Below are positions 35,427 to 45,791 of a stretch of 64,000 bases of DNA, piece by piece. The notes below the pieces were generated by a model. That model ran no database searches. It was given only the letters and a program-made list of their open reading frames with translations, and was not told the DNA's origin. Origin of the DNA: Paenibacillus cellulositrophicus (lineage in GTDB: Bacteria; Bacillota; Bacilli; Paenibacillales; Paenibacillaceae); NCBI RefSeq assembly GCF_009363095.1, contig NZ_CP045295.1, forward strand, positions 1,488,001-1,552,000. Direction: 5' to 3'. Positions within the stretch are counted from its first letter, which is position 1, and each line of letters opens with the position of its first letter. Both the position numbers and the translations under genes were made by a program.

Positions 35427-36400
35427 CACGACCTCTTTCTCGCGACAAAGGCTACCCAGTCTTCGTCACGGCAAACGTCCTCGATCTCAAACCCGGAGTC
35501 CTTCAGCGCCTGCTGAACGACGTCTTCCTTATTTTTGTAGATGCCTGAGGCAATGTAGACGCCTCCCGGCTCGAGCGCACGGTACACGTCGTCGATAAAG
35601 AGCAGAATGATTTCGGCCAAAATATTGGCGACGATCACCTGGACCGGCAGGGTAACGCCAAGATCTTCGCGCTGATCAGCGCTTAACAGGGACAGCAGAT
35701 CGCTTTCCTTGACCGTAATCTGATGATCCAGCATGCCGTTCAATTGGCTGTTTTCCTTGGCGCTAGACACCGCCACCGGATCCAGGTCCAGCGCAAGCAC
35801 ATGCTTCGCGCCGAGCAGGACGGCGCCAATTGCCAAAATGCCGGAGCCCGTTCCGACGTCGATGACTTCCTCCCCACCCTGGATGACCTTCTCCAGCGTG
35901 CGCAGGCAAAGCGCCGTCGTCGGATGGGTTCCTGTGCCGAACGCCATTCCGGGATCGAGCTCGATGATTTTCTCCGCCTCGCTCGCCGGCGTGTAGTCCT
36001 CCCAGGTCGGCTTGATCGTCAGCCGCTCCGATACCTTCAACGGTTTAAAGTAAGCTTTCCATGCGGTAGCCCAATCGTCCTCATCCACTGTCTTGAGCTC
36101 GTAGCGCAGTTCTCCCGTGTCAATTCCGTACTCATGCAGCTGCCCGATCCGTTCCTTAACCTCGGCAATGATCTGCTCCACAGGGGACTCCTCGGAAAAA
36201 TACCCTTTGATTTCCGCCTGTCCCTCCGGAATATCGTTGAGAGGCATCTCGTACCATTGCCCGAACGACGTATCCCGTTTCTTGTTCAGGGTTCCCGACT
36301 CTTCGATGGATACACCGCCGGCGCCGGCCTCATGCAAAAAATTTGAAATCATTTCCACGGCTTCTTCCGTGGTATGTATTGTAAATTCATGCCATAACAT
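35426..36400 (-). CDS. prmA: Ribosomal protein L11 methyltransferase
   Basis: PrmA (324 aa) trimethylates ribosomal protein L11. The N-terminal substrate-binding domain (about 1-95) has the opening WHEFTIHTTEEAVE; the Rossmann domain has GMAFGTGTHPTT, VIDVGTGSGILAIGA and VANILAEII. AGGAGG precedes the ATG and a good sigma-A promoter lies about 40 bases upstream. In B. subtilis prmA directly follows dnaJ; here two small genes separate them. Confidence 0.95.
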   Translation of the reverse strand: MLWHEFTIHTTEEAVEMISNFLHEAGAGGVSIEESGTLNKKRDTSFGQWYEMPLNDIPEGQAEIKGYFSEESPVEQIIAEVKERIGQLHEYGIDTGELRYELKTVDEDDWATAWKAYFKPLKVSERLTIKPTWEDYTPASEAEKIIELDPGMAFGTGTHPTTALCLRTLEKVIQGGEEVIDVGTGSGILAIGAVLLGAKHVLALDLDPVAVSSAKENSQLNGMLDHQITVKESDLLSLLSADQREDLGVTLPVQVIVANILAEIILLFIDDVYRALEPGGVYIASGIYKNKEDVVQQALKDSGFEIEDVCRDEDWVAFVARKRS

Positions 36401-36438
36401 AATTCGTTAAATTCCTCCTCGACCTATGCATAAGTACC

Positions 36439-36468
36439 ATTGTACTATACATCGGCGGCCGAGTACAA
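36439..36468 (-). promoter_or_regulatory. Sigma-A promoter of prmA
   Basis: TTGTAC, 18-base spacer, TACAAT reading leftward, about 40 bases before the prmA start. Confidence 0.7.
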
Positions 36469-36488
36469 AATTTAGGGCCCCCGCTAAC

Positions 36489-36528
36489 AAAAAAACCGCA
36501 GGTCCGCATCGCGCTTCCCCACGGTTTT
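36489..36528 (-). terminator. Terminator after the YfhD-like gene
   Basis: AAAACCG pairs with CGGTTTT across a GC-rich loop, followed by T7 on the minus strand. It ends about ten bases after the small gene at 36537. Confidence 0.75.
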
Positions 36529-36536
36529 ATGCATTC

Positions 36537-36734
36537 TTAATCTTCATCCGTCCAGCCGGTATCCATTTTGCGGAGCTGACGCTCGTCAGCCTCCTCGCTG
36601 CGGCGGAGCGCTTCCACATCGTCCGCATCGGCCAGTACGCCTGAGAACTCGACGTCCTCGTTTTTCATCGACATCAGTTCCTTGATTTTTTCCGTCTTGG
36701 TCATGATTTTGCCTTTTTTATCGCGGCTAGCCAT
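36537..36734 (-). CDS. YfhD-like small acidic protein
   Basis: Small charged protein (65 aa). The segment EDVEFSGVLADADDVEAL followed by EEADERQ matches my memory of the YfhD family (DVEFSEELAD...EAQARAEAADQR), short proteins of spore formers with no known function. The start is ATG 36734 (MASRDKKGK), after AGGATGGGAG. It has its own terminator. The family call is moderate; that it is a real gene is likelier. Confidence 0.65.
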   Translation of the reverse strand: MASRDKKGKIMTKTEKIKELMSMKNEDVEFSGVLADADDVEALRRSEEADERQLRKMDTGWTDED

Positions 36735-36801
36735 CAAGCTCCCATCCTTTCCTTGAACGAACTATTCACCTTTAGAAAATATTACGATCCCACTATCGCG
36801 C

Positions 36802-37170
36802 CTAGACGAAGCCGCCGGCTTCCTCGACGATTCTCCTTGCCTTCTCGAACGATTCTTCCTCGACCACAACGCTCAGAATGATATCACGGCCGGTCGGCCC
36901 TCCCTGTCCGCCGTCGCTCATCCCGCTTGCGGATGGATCGGCTGCGGCCAGGATGGAGACATCCTTATCGCTGTATGTTGTGCCATAGGTCACAGACGTC
37001 AGGCTGGACATACCACCCGTAAATGGGCCGGAGCTGTACATCGAAGCCCCAGGAAACCGGCTGAAGCGGTCGATGGACAGGTCCACCACCCGCAGGGCGC
37101 GCAGCTTTTTGGCTACGCCCTCAGCTTCTTCCGGACTTTTAAAATAGGCCAGAATGCTCTTTTCAGACAC
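36802..37170 (-). CDS. Unknown small protein with Gly/Ser-rich centre
   Basis: Not recognised (122 aa). The N-terminal part (SILAYFKSPEEAEGVAKKLR) and the C-terminal part (DIILSVVVEEESFEKARR) each look like one beta-alpha unit of a ferredoxin-like or general-stress-type fold. They are separated by a loop rich in Gly, Ser, Thr and Tyr (residues about 40-90). The start is GTG 37170, five bases after AGGTGA; another GTG lies three codons upstream. It sits between the dnaJ terminator and the YfhD-like gene. Function unknown. Confidence 0.7.
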   Translation of the reverse strand: MSEKSILAYFKSPEEAEGVAKKLRALRVVDLSIDRFSRFPGASMYSSGPFTGGMSSLTSVTYGTTYSDKDVSILAAADPSASGMSDGGQGGPTGRDIILSVVVEEESFEKARRIVEEAGGFV

Positions 37171-37305
37171 TTGCTTCACCTGCTTTTTATATGGATTAAG
37201 CGTTTACGGCTGCTCACGTGCGGTTTTAGGCTGTGCAAGCACGGTCCCTTTTATGCGCAGGAAACAACCTGGCCGGGAACTGGATACGTCTATGGGTTTG
37301 CATGC

Positions 37306-37337
37306 AAAAAAAGCCCGGCCGCCACGGCCGGACTTTC
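37306..37337 (-). terminator. Terminator of the heat-shock operon
   Basis: AAAGTCCGGCCG pairs with CGGCCGGGCTTT, followed on the minus strand by T7, about 65 bases after the dnaJ stop. The rest of 37171-37402 shows no gene. Confidence 0.9.
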
Positions 37338-37402
37338 TAAATACGATCCATCTTCCTGAAGGTTATCGGAAGATGTCTTACCTATATACTGCAATTGCGC
37401 GG

Positions 37403-38521
37403 TTACTCCCCGCGGAACGCTTTTTTCATGCGGTCAAAAAAAGACTGCTCCTGCTCATGCGTCTGCTCGCCGTCCATGGAGGCAAACTGGCGCAGCAGGT
37501 CCTTCTGCTCGTCACTGAGCTTGCTAGGCGTAACGACGACGACCTTCACGTGCTGGTCGCCCTGTCCGATGCCGCGTAAACGCGGAACGCCTTTTCCTTT
37601 GAGCCGGAAGAACGTACCCGTTTGCGTACCGGCCGGAATTTTCAGCTTGACCTTCTCGGTCAGCGTCGGGATCTCGATCTCGTCGCCGAGCGCCGCCTGG
37701 GCAAACGTGAGCGGAACCTCACAGTAAATATCGTCGCCTTCCCGCTCAAAGAAGTCGTGAGGCTTCACGCGGATGACGATGTACAAGTCGCCCGACGGGC
37801 CGCCCCGCAGACCGCCTTCCCCTTCGCCGGTCATGCGCAGCTGTGCGCCGTCGTCCACGCCCGCAGGAATGCGCACGTGAATTTTGCGCTGCTTTTTCAC
37901 TTTGCCGCTGCCGTGGCAGGTCGTACATTTGTCCTTGATGATTTGACCCGTACCGTTACAGTTGGAGCAGGTACGACGGTTGACCATCCGTCCGAACGGC
38001 GTGTTCTGGACGACTTCCTGCTGCCCGCTGCCGTGGCAGACGGAACAGGTTTGCGGCTTCGTTCCCGGTTTGGCTCCCGAGCCGTGGCAAGTGTCACAGT
38101 TTTCGGTTCTAGGAATGGTAATATCCGATTCCTTGCCGAATACCGCCTCCTTGAACTCGATCGTCATCGTATACTGCAGGTCGTTCCCCCGCTGCGGCGC
38201 GTTCGGGTCACGGCGTCCTCCGCCCCCGAAGAACATGTCGAAGATATCGCCGATGCCGCCGAAATCCGCACCGGAGAATCCTCCGCCCATGCCCTGGTTC
38301 GGATCGATATGGCCGTACTGGTCGTAGGTCGCACGCTTCTGCCCGTCGCTGAGCACATCATAGGCTTCCTTGACCTCTTTGAACTTGGCCTCGGCGTCAT
38401 CCGCCTTGTTCACGTCTGGGTGATACTGCCTGGCCAGCTTCCGGTAAGCTTTTTTGATATCATCATCCGAAGCGTCCTTACCGACGCCCAGGACTTCATA
38501 ATAGTCACGTTTTTCAGCCAC
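37403..38521 (-). CDS. dnaJ: Chaperone DnaJ (Hsp40)
   Basis: Type I DnaJ (372 aa), co-chaperone of DnaK. J domain (1-70) with the HPD tripeptide in YHPDVN, Gly/Phe-rich linker (about 75-105), then a zinc-binding region with four CxxCxGxG modules: [24 protein letters not shown] and CTTCHGSG, then the substrate-binding C-terminal domains. Last gene of the CIRCE operon; 112 bases containing a hairpin separate it from dnaK. Confidence 0.98.
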   Translation of the reverse strand: MAEKRDYYEVLGVGKDASDDDIKKAYRKLARQYHPDVNKADDAEAKFKEVKEAYDVLSDGQKRATYDQYGHIDPNQGMGGGFSGADFGGIGDIFDMFFGGGGRRDPNAPQRGNDLQYTMTIEFKEAVFGKESDITIPRTENCDTCHGSGAKPGTKPQTCSVCHGSGQQEVVQNTPFGRMVNRRTCSNCNGTGQIIKDKCTTCHGSGKVKKQRKIHVRIPAGVDDGAQLRMTGEGEGGLRGGPSGDLYIVIRVKPHDFFEREGDDIYCEVPLTFAQAALGDEIEIPTLTEKVKLKIPAGTQTGTFFRLKGKGVPRLRGIGQGDQHVKVVVVTPSKLSDEQKDLLRQFASMDGEQTHEQEQSFFDRMKKAFRGE

Positions 38522-38569
38522 TCTTCCACCCCCAATATTTCAGTCATGCTCCGGTTCATGGACAAAAGG

Positions 38570-38599
38570 AAAGCCAAAGCAGCGGGATGCCCCGGCTTT
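38570..38599 (-). other. Hairpin in the dnaK-dnaJ spacer
   Basis: AAAGCC pairs with GGCTTT, with GGG/CCC inside, and T-poor sequence follows. It could lower read-through into dnaJ or stabilise the dnaK message; a full terminator is unlikely. Confidence 0.45.
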
Positions 38600-38633
38600 G
38601 ACTTCCCTATTCCTGAACATAACTTTCTATAGG

Positions 38634-40538
<1,905 letters not shown>

Positions 40539-40553
40539 TTAAACAGCAGGGAT

Positions 40554-41177
40554 TTACATGCTGACTTTAACCATGGCTGGACGAAGCACTTTGTCTTTCA
40601 GCATATAGCCTTTTTGCACTTCCTCAACGACGATGCCTTCCTCGTATTCATCGCTTTCCACCTGCATGATGGCTTGATGATATTCCGGATTAAACGGCTC
40701 GCCGACGGTAACCATAGCCTGCAGCCCTTCCGCTTGAAGCACGCCTTCCAATTGGCGGAAAATCATGCTTACACCTTTCGTAAAGGACTCCATTTCGCTG
40801 CCTTCGCCGGCAGCGGCGAGAGCCCGTTCGAAATTATCCACGACAGGCAGCAGCTCGGTCACGAGTTTAGTGGATGCATACTTGGCCAGGTCCTCTTTTT
40901 CCTTCTGGGTCCGTTTGCGGAAATTGTCGAAGTCGGCCTGCGTACGGATGGCACGCTGCTGATAATCGTCAGCCAGCCCCTGCAGACGCTCCACTTCGCT
41001 CTTCAGAGCAGCAGGGTCCAATGCTTCATTCTCCGCAGCCGTCCCTTCAGAAGCATCCTCCGAAGCTGTCTCGCCAGCTTGGCTTACCTCCGCCTCGGCT
41101 GTATGTTCATTCACTTCTTCATTTGTTTGTTGGTTCAATTCGTTTTCACTGTCTTGAAATGGTTGGTTTTCGTTCAA
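40554..41177 (-). CDS. grpE: Nucleotide exchange factor GrpE
   Basis: GrpE (207 aa), the ADP-release factor for DnaK. A long acidic disordered N-terminus (about 1-65, rich in Glu, Ala and Ser), a long coiled coil, then the beta domain with GVSMIFRQLE and EEGIVVEEVQKGYMLKDKVLRPAMVKV. The start appears to be TTG at 41177, nine bases after GGAGGT. It follows the unusual chaperonin gene by about 65 bases. Confidence 0.96.
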   Translation of the reverse strand: MNENQPFQDSENELNQQTNEEVNEHTAEAEVSQAGETASEDASEGTAAENEALDPAALKSEVERLQGLADDYQQRAIRTQADFDNFRKRTQKEKEDLAKYASTKLVTELLPVVDNFERALAAAGEGSEMESFTKGVSMIFRQLEGVLQAEGLQAMVTVGEPFNPEYHQAIMQVESDEYEEGIVVEEVQKGYMLKDKVLRPAMVKVSM

Positions 41178-41243
41178 GATGTCTTCACCTCCTTGGTAAA
41201 CTGATCATGCTTTTGTTCATCGGTTCATGCGGTCCCGAAGAAC

Positions 41244-42797
41244 TCAATCTTCATCCTGACCGCCATAGCCTCTCATTTTGATGACATTATGAATGCGGAG
41301 CACGGCAGCCGCCACCTCACCCGCGGCCTCCAGCCCATGAATCTTCACCAGGGCCGGATCGACGATCCCCCGCTCCTCATAGCGAATGACGAGCCCGGTA
41401 TCGCAGTCGATGCCCATGGAGTCGGAGTCTTCCGCAAGCTGAGCGGCACGCGCCTCTTCCATCTTCTCCAGCGGGTTGTAGCCGGCGTTCAGCAAAATTT
41501 GCGCCATGGGCTTGCGCAGCGCCGCCGCTACGGCGGCAATGCCGAAGGCTTCCATGCCCTTCACCGCCTCCCGCTGATGCTCCAGCTCGTAGGAGACGGC
41601 CAGCTCGGCCGTACCTCCGCCGGGAAGCACTCCGCCGGAGACGGCGGCTTGTACAGCCGAGGCCGCATCCGCGGCAATCCGGGCGGACTCCCCGACGACT
41701 TCCGCGGTGCTCGCCCCGACGATCAGCGTGACAAACGGCTCGCGCTCCTGCCCCCCGCTGCTGACCCGCACGCGTTCCAGCCTTTCATCATAAGCCACAT
41801 AGGGGGAATTCCCCAGAAGCTTGGCAAGCGAATCGCGCTCCTTATGTAAGGCGGTACGCCGCATGGGCACCGCCCCTGTCATCTCGCTGACGCGCAGCAG
41901 GTCGCTGCGGCTCACGCGCGGCACCACCATGATGCCGTGGTCCATGCAGAACTGCTCGGCATCGGGATGGATTCCCCGTTCCAGCAGAACAAGCCCCACC
42001 CCGATGTCGGCCAGCACGTGAAGCTCGCTGCTGAAGCGGTCGCGCAGCTCCATGTACCGGGCAAAGCCGGCTTCCGTCGTCAGAACCTCTTCATCCAGCG
42101 TCTCCGGCTCGAGCGCGTCGTGCAGGACGAGGATCTTCGTGTTCTTCAGCACGGGTCTATCATGCGAATGAAGCGGCTTCTGCTTCAAAAGAATGCCTTC
42201 ATATACTTCATTATCGCCTTTCTCGTGGGCGGTAACCGCATCGGCTAGCAAATAGCCGGGTTCCCTCAGCTTCCGGGTCCCCACCTTCGAAGTGGCTTCC
42301 ATGACAAGGCGGACGATATCCTCACGCTCGCGTCCGGCGACATAAGCCGCCTTGGCAAGCAGCGGATCGTCCAGCCCTTCAATAACGCGGGTCCGGCGCC
42401 GCAGCGCTTCCACCGCCATGCGAATGCCCTGCTGCATGCCGGTGACCACTTTGGAAGCAGGGACACCTCTGACGATTTGCGCAACGCCTTCCTGCACCAG
42501 CGCTCCCGCAAGCACCGTTGCCGTCGTCGTTCCATCGCCGACCTGCTTCTGCTGGCTGCGGGCCACCTGGATCAGCAATCTGGCGGCGGGATGCGTTACG
42601 TCCATCTTGTCGAGGATTGTTACGCCGTCATTGGTAATAATGACTTCCCCGCGGGAGCCGACCAGCATGACGTCCAGCCCCTTCGGGCCGAGCGTCCCTT
42701 CCACCGCAGAGGTGATGGCACGGACCGCATTGCTGTTGTTAAGCAGGGCCGCGTAGCGTTCTTCACCCTCGCGAACCGGCTGCTGGCCTTGACTCAT
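41244..42797 (-). CDS. Archaeal-like (Group II/III-type) chaperonin
   Basis: 517-aa Cpn60 of the thermosome/CCT type, not GroEL. Diagnostic pieces: EGTLGPKGLDVMLVGSRG (33-50), ITNDGVTILDKMDVTHPAA (54-72), GDGTTTATV (87-95), VLADIGVGLVLLERGIHPDA (261-280) after a charged helix that matches the built-in lid (helical protrusion, about 240-260), GVLPGGGTAELAVS (389-402), NAGYNPLEKMEEARAAQ (437-453), and GIVDPALVKIHGLEAAGEVA (477-496). Catalytic Asp candidates are 57, 88 and 377. The GroEL GGM tail and the GroES-type lid dependence are absent. The stop of hrcA's neighbour and the CIRCE upstream place it in the hsp70 operon, matching the Group III chaperonins known from some Firmicutes such as Carboxydothermus. 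Confidence 0.93.
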   Translation of the reverse strand: MSQGQQPVREGEERYAALLNNSNAVRAITSAVEGTLGPKGLDVMLVGSRGEVIITNDGVTILDKMDVTHPAARLLIQVARSQQKQVGDGTTTATVLAGALVQEGVAQIVRGVPASKVVTGMQQGIRMAVEALRRRTRVIEGLDDPLLAKAAYVAGREREDIVRLVMEATSKVGTRKLREPGYLLADAVTAHEKGDNEVYEGILLKQKPLHSHDRPVLKNTKILVLHDALEPETLDEEVLTTEAGFARYMELRDRFSSELHVLADIGVGLVLLERGIHPDAEQFCMDHGIMVVPRVSRSDLLRVSEMTGAVPMRRTALHKERDSLAKLLGNSPYVAYDERLERVRVSSGGQEREPFVTLIVGASTAEVVGESARIAADAASAVQAAVSGGVLPGGGTAELAVSYELEHQREAVKGMEAFGIAAVAAALRKPMAQILLNAGYNPLEKMEEARAAQLAEDSDSMGIDCDTGLVIRYEERGIVDPALVKIHGLEAAGEVAAAVLRIHNVIKMRGYGGQDED

Positions 42798-42811
42798 CCG
42801 TCCTCTCCCCC

Positions 42812-43846
42812 TTATTTATACCAGTGTGACAGCATGGCCGTCAGATCCTTGGACAATATGTTCAAAATGCTCATTACCCTTGCGTATTCCATCCGGGTCG
42901 GGCCCAAAATGCCAATGGTGCCGAGCGCTTCCCCTTCAAGCGAGTAAGTCGCCGTGATCAGGCTGCAGTTGGCAAACGCCTCATGGTCGTTCTCCGTGCC
43001 GATCCGCACCTGAATCCCGCCCCCATCCTGGGGCGCCATCATCTTCGTAAGCGTCGGCGTCTCTTCGAGCAGGTCCAGGATCGTCTTCACTTTATCGACA
43101 TCCTTGAACTCCGGCTGGGTCAGCATGTTGGTCGTTCCGCTCAAATACAGGCGCTGATGGTCGGCCTCACCGTCCAGGAATATGTTGTCCAGCACCTTCA
43201 TGATTTCTTCATAGTTGGAAATATGACGCTCCATCTCCTGGCCGAGTTCTGTATATAATCTTGTCTTCAGCTTATATATAGGTACATTCATCAGCTTGCT
43301 GTTCAGCAGGTTGACGACTTTCTCGATCTCGGAGACCGGTACGTCCGGCGGAAGCTGAACCGTCTTGTTCTCCACCTGTCCCGTGCTAGTCACGATAATC
43401 GCGACGGCGGTTTCCTCGTTAAGCGGTAGCAGCTGAAAATGCCGCAGTGAAGTATGAAAAACTTCCGGTCCAAGCAGGATGGAAGTGTAATTCGTCATAT
43501 GGGATAGTATCATGGCTGCATGCTGGATCACCTGCTCCATCGCGCTGAGCTTCTCGGCAAAAAACTTGCGGAGCAGCCGGATTTCCCCCGGAGGCGCCGA
43601 ATAGGCCGGATCCAGATGATCGACATAATACCGGTAACCTTTATGAGATGGAATGCGGCCGGCCGAAGTATGGGGCTGTTCCAAAAAGCCCAGCTCTTCC
43701 AGATCAGCCATTTCGTTGCGGATCGTCGCCGGACTGTAGCCGACATCACCTCGTTTCGAAATGCTGCGGGAGCCTACGGGTTCAGCGGAGCGAATATAGT
43801 CGTCCACAATGGCATTCAGTATCATTCTTTGACGTTCGGTAAGCAT
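42812..43846 (-). CDS. hrcA: Heat-shock repressor HrcA
   Basis: HrcA (344 aa), the CIRCE-binding repressor of the class I heat-shock genes. The N-terminal winged helix is clear (MLTERQRMILNAIVDDYIRS, VGSRSISKR, YSPATIRNEMADLEELGFL), followed by HTSAGRIPSHKGYRYYVD and the GAF-like dimer domain. Its activity in B. subtilis depends on a chaperonin (GroE), which is interesting given that its first neighbour here is a Group III-like chaperonin. CIRCE lies about 40 bases upstream. Confidence 0.97.
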   Translation of the reverse strand: MLTERQRMILNAIVDDYIRSAEPVGSRSISKRGDVGYSPATIRNEMADLEELGFLEQPHTSAGRIPSHKGYRYYVDHLDPAYSAPPGEIRLLRKFFAEKLSAMEQVIQHAAMILSHMTNYTSILLGPEVFHTSLRHFQLLPLNEETAVAIIVTSTGQVENKTVQLPPDVPVSEIEKVVNLLNSKLMNVPIYKLKTRLYTELGQEMERHISNYEEIMKVLDNIFLDGEADHQRLYLSGTTNMLTQPEFKDVDKVKTILDLLEETPTLTKMMAPQDGGGIQVRIGTENDHEAFANCSLITATYSLEGEALGTIGILGPTRMEYARVMSILNILSKDLTAMLSHWYK

Positions 43847-43883
43847 ACCATTCCCCCCTTGGTGACCTTTATTACGAGCATCG

Positions 43884-43910
43884 TTAGCACTCTAAAGAGA
43901 TGAGTGCTAA
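43884..43910 (-). promoter_or_regulatory. CIRCE operator
   Basis: TTAGCACTC-N9-GAGTGCTAA, a perfect match to the CIRCE inverted repeat bound by HrcA. It lies between the promoter and hrcA, so the whole operon including the archaeal-like chaperonin is predicted to be HrcA-repressed and heat-inducible. Confidence 0.98.
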
Positions 43911-43921
43911 CCGTTAATACA

Positions 43922-43951
43922 AAAATACCAAACTGACATGAGCATTGTCAA
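43922..43951 (-). promoter_or_regulatory. Sigma-A promoter of the hrcA operon
   Basis: TTGACA (43946-43951), 18-base spacer, TATTTT (43922-43927). The transcription start would fall just before CIRCE. The -35 element begins two bases from the GNAT stop codon at 43953. Confidence 0.75.
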
Positions 43952-43952
43952 G

Positions 43953-44426
43953 TCAGTTCAGCATCTTAAGAACAGCTATTTCATCGCATGCATGCTGCTT
44001 GGCGCAGTTCACGCAATCGGTCCAAACCTTCTCGGGAAAAATCTCTTTTTCCACAACCGAAAATCCGTTTTTCAGAAAAAACGATACTTCGTACGTCAGG
44101 GCCATAATTTTAGGAATGCCTTGTCTTCTCGCCTCTTCCGTGAGCTTGCTCACCAGTTTGGAGCCGATTCCCATTCCCTTGTGCCCTTCCGCAATTCCCA
44201 GGGAGCGGATCTCCACCAGGTCTGCGCCCAACTGGCAGAGCGAGCCACAGCCGATCACTTTCCCGTCCGCCTCAGCCACGACAAACTGGTCCAGCTGCTT
44301 CTCAAGCACTTTGCGAGAGCGCGGCAGCATGATCCCCTTCTGCGCATAACCATCGATCATTTCGAAAAGCGGTTCTACGTCTTCTGGCACCGCTTTACGG
44401 CAAATAACTACCGCCGGCATCGCCAT
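43953..44426 (-). CDS. GNAT-family N-acetyltransferase, ArgA-like
   Basis: GNAT acetyltransferase (157 aa). The acetyl-CoA loop is GHKGMGIGSKLV, preceded by the beta-4 strand EIRSLGIAE. The C-terminal segment EKVWTDCVNCAKQHACDEIAV, with spaced cysteines, resembles short N-acetylglutamate-synthase-like (ArgA-type) proteins of Firmicutes. It ends next to the hrcA promoter. Substrate is inferred only; arginine-pathway assignment is tentative. Confidence 0.85.
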   Translation of the reverse strand: MAMPAVVICRKAVPEDVEPLFEMIDGYAQKGIMLPRSRKVLEKQLDQFVVAEADGKVIGCGSLCQLGADLVEIRSLGIAEGHKGMGIGSKLVSKLTEEARRQGIPKIMALTYEVSFFLKNGFSVVEKEIFPEKVWTDCVNCAKQHACDEIAVLKMLN

Positions 44427-44492
44427 TCCCCCTCACACGTGCTGTCAATGATATGAATAAATATACAACAACACGCATAGAAGTTCAAGCGG

Positions 44493-45695
44493 TTATTTTG
44501 CGGTGAGCGAGCCTATAAATTCGCCGAAAACGTCGTTGCCGAACAGGATTCCCCGTTCACTGAGGCGGTACCCGTCGCCCGTCTCCTCGAGCAGCCCCGC
44601 ATTCAGCATTTTATGCAGCGGTTTGGCAAACATGTCTTCCATCGATACGCCGAACTGCTCTTCGAAATGCGTCCGGGACACTCCCTTCAAGACACGCAGG
44701 CCGACCATGAGGAAATCCTCCATCGCCTCTTCCCGGGGCACCTCGAAGCTCTCCATTCTCGGCAGTCCCTCTTTGGTCGCTTCCGTATACGGATTAACCC
44801 CTTTGATATTCATATGCCGCATGCCGCCGACATACCCGTGGGCACCCGCGCCGAGGCCGTAATAATCTTCGTTCAGCCAGTAGGCCATGTTGTGGCGGCT
44901 GTGGAATCCGGGCTTCGCAAAGTTGCTGATTTCGTACTGCTCGTAACCCGCTTCCTTCATTTTCTCCATCAGCAGCAAATACATCTTCAGCTCGTCGTCC
45001 TCATTGGGAAGCGGCAGTTGATTCTTCTGGTACATCGTATGAAAAAGGGTGTTCTCCTCAACCTTCAGGCTGTAGATCGAATAGTGAGGCAGATTCAGCG
45101 CAAGTGCCTTGCTCACGCTCTCCGCCAGCATGTCCACCGTCTGGTTCGGCAGGCCGAACATCAGGTCGATCGACATGTTGTCAAAGCCGGCTTTGCGCGC
45201 GTTCTCCAGGCTCTGGTACACATCATCCGTATCATGGATACGCCCGATGCCGCTCAGCAGCTCGTTCTGAAACGCCTGTACGCCGAAGCTTACGCGGTTA
45301 ACGCCGCCCGCTCTCATCACAGCCAGCTTCTCGAGGTCAGTTGTCCCCGGGTTGGCCTCCATCGAAAATTCAATATCTTCCGACCAGTCCGGAAAATACG
45401 TCTTGACCGTCTTCAGGAAATACTCCATTTCGTCCGGTTTCAGCACGGTCGGGGTTCCCCCGCCGACGAAAATGCTCGTTATTTTACCCGGAGGAACCTC
45501 TTTGACGGTTCGTTCCATTTCCCGCTCCAGCCCCTGCAAATAATCCATCACCGGCTGGTTCTTCAGCACATAGGAATTGAAATCGCAGTAAAAGCATTTA
45601 TTCGTGCAAAAGGGAATGTGCAGATAAACCGCTTGGGGTTTACGGTTCCCCTGATACTTAACTCTTGGCGTCCCTTGCGGATTCAACATCGCCAT
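44493..45695 (-). CDS. hemW: Radical-SAM heme chaperone HemW
   Basis: HemW (400 aa), earlier annotated as oxygen-independent coproporphyrinogen oxidase; known HemW proteins bind and transfer heme instead. The iron-sulfur motif is CTNKCFYCDF near residue 30 (CxxxCxxC followed by F), lacking the extra downstream Cys of true HemN. FVGGGTPTVL and the C-terminal HemN_C domain with FGNDVFGEFI are present. ATG with GGAGG nine bases upstream. It follows lepA, as in B. subtilis. Confidence 0.95.
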   Translation of the reverse strand: MAMLNPQGTPRVKYQGNRKPQAVYLHIPFCTNKCFYCDFNSYVLKNQPVMDYLQGLEREMERTVKEVPPGKITSIFVGGGTPTVLKPDEMEYFLKTVKTYFPDWSEDIEFSMEANPGTTDLEKLAVMRAGGVNRVSFGVQAFQNELLSGIGRIHDTDDVYQSLENARKAGFDNMSIDLMFGLPNQTVDMLAESVSKALALNLPHYSIYSLKVEENTLFHTMYQKNQLPLPNEDDELKMYLLLMEKMKEAGYEQYEISNFAKPGFHSRHNMAYWLNEDYYGLGAGAHGYVGGMRHMNIKGVNPYTEATKEGLPRMESFEVPREEAMEDFLMVGLRVLKGVSRTHFEEQFGVSMEDMFAKPLHKMLNAGLLEETGDGYRLSERGILFGNDVFGEFIGSLTAK

Positions 45696-45722
45696 CGCAA
45701 ATTCCCTCCTTATATTTAGAAA

Positions 45723-45745
45723 GGGAAAGCCGCAGCGGCTCTCCC
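45723..45745 (-). other. Short hairpin in the lepA-hemW spacer
   Basis: GGGAGAGCCG pairs with CGGCTTTCCC (one mismatch) over a three-base loop, followed on the minus strand by TTTC. It may attenuate hemW transcription; weak evidence. Confidence 0.35.
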
Positions 45746-45791
45746 GTGGAATGGTCCAATGTACTCTATAAGCTTGCTTGGTGAAAATCGA

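Noticed and set aside
37171..37300. Sigma-B-like promoter wording (GTTT...GGGACC) upstream of the 122-aa unknown gene
   Set aside because: Spacer and -10 do not fit the consensus, and Paenibacillaceae generally lack a clear sigma-B system.
41244..42797. Reading this gene as a GroEL paralogue
   Set aside because: Its wording follows thermosome/CCT at every diagnostic segment and it lacks the GroEL C-terminal GGM tail; no groES is adjacent.
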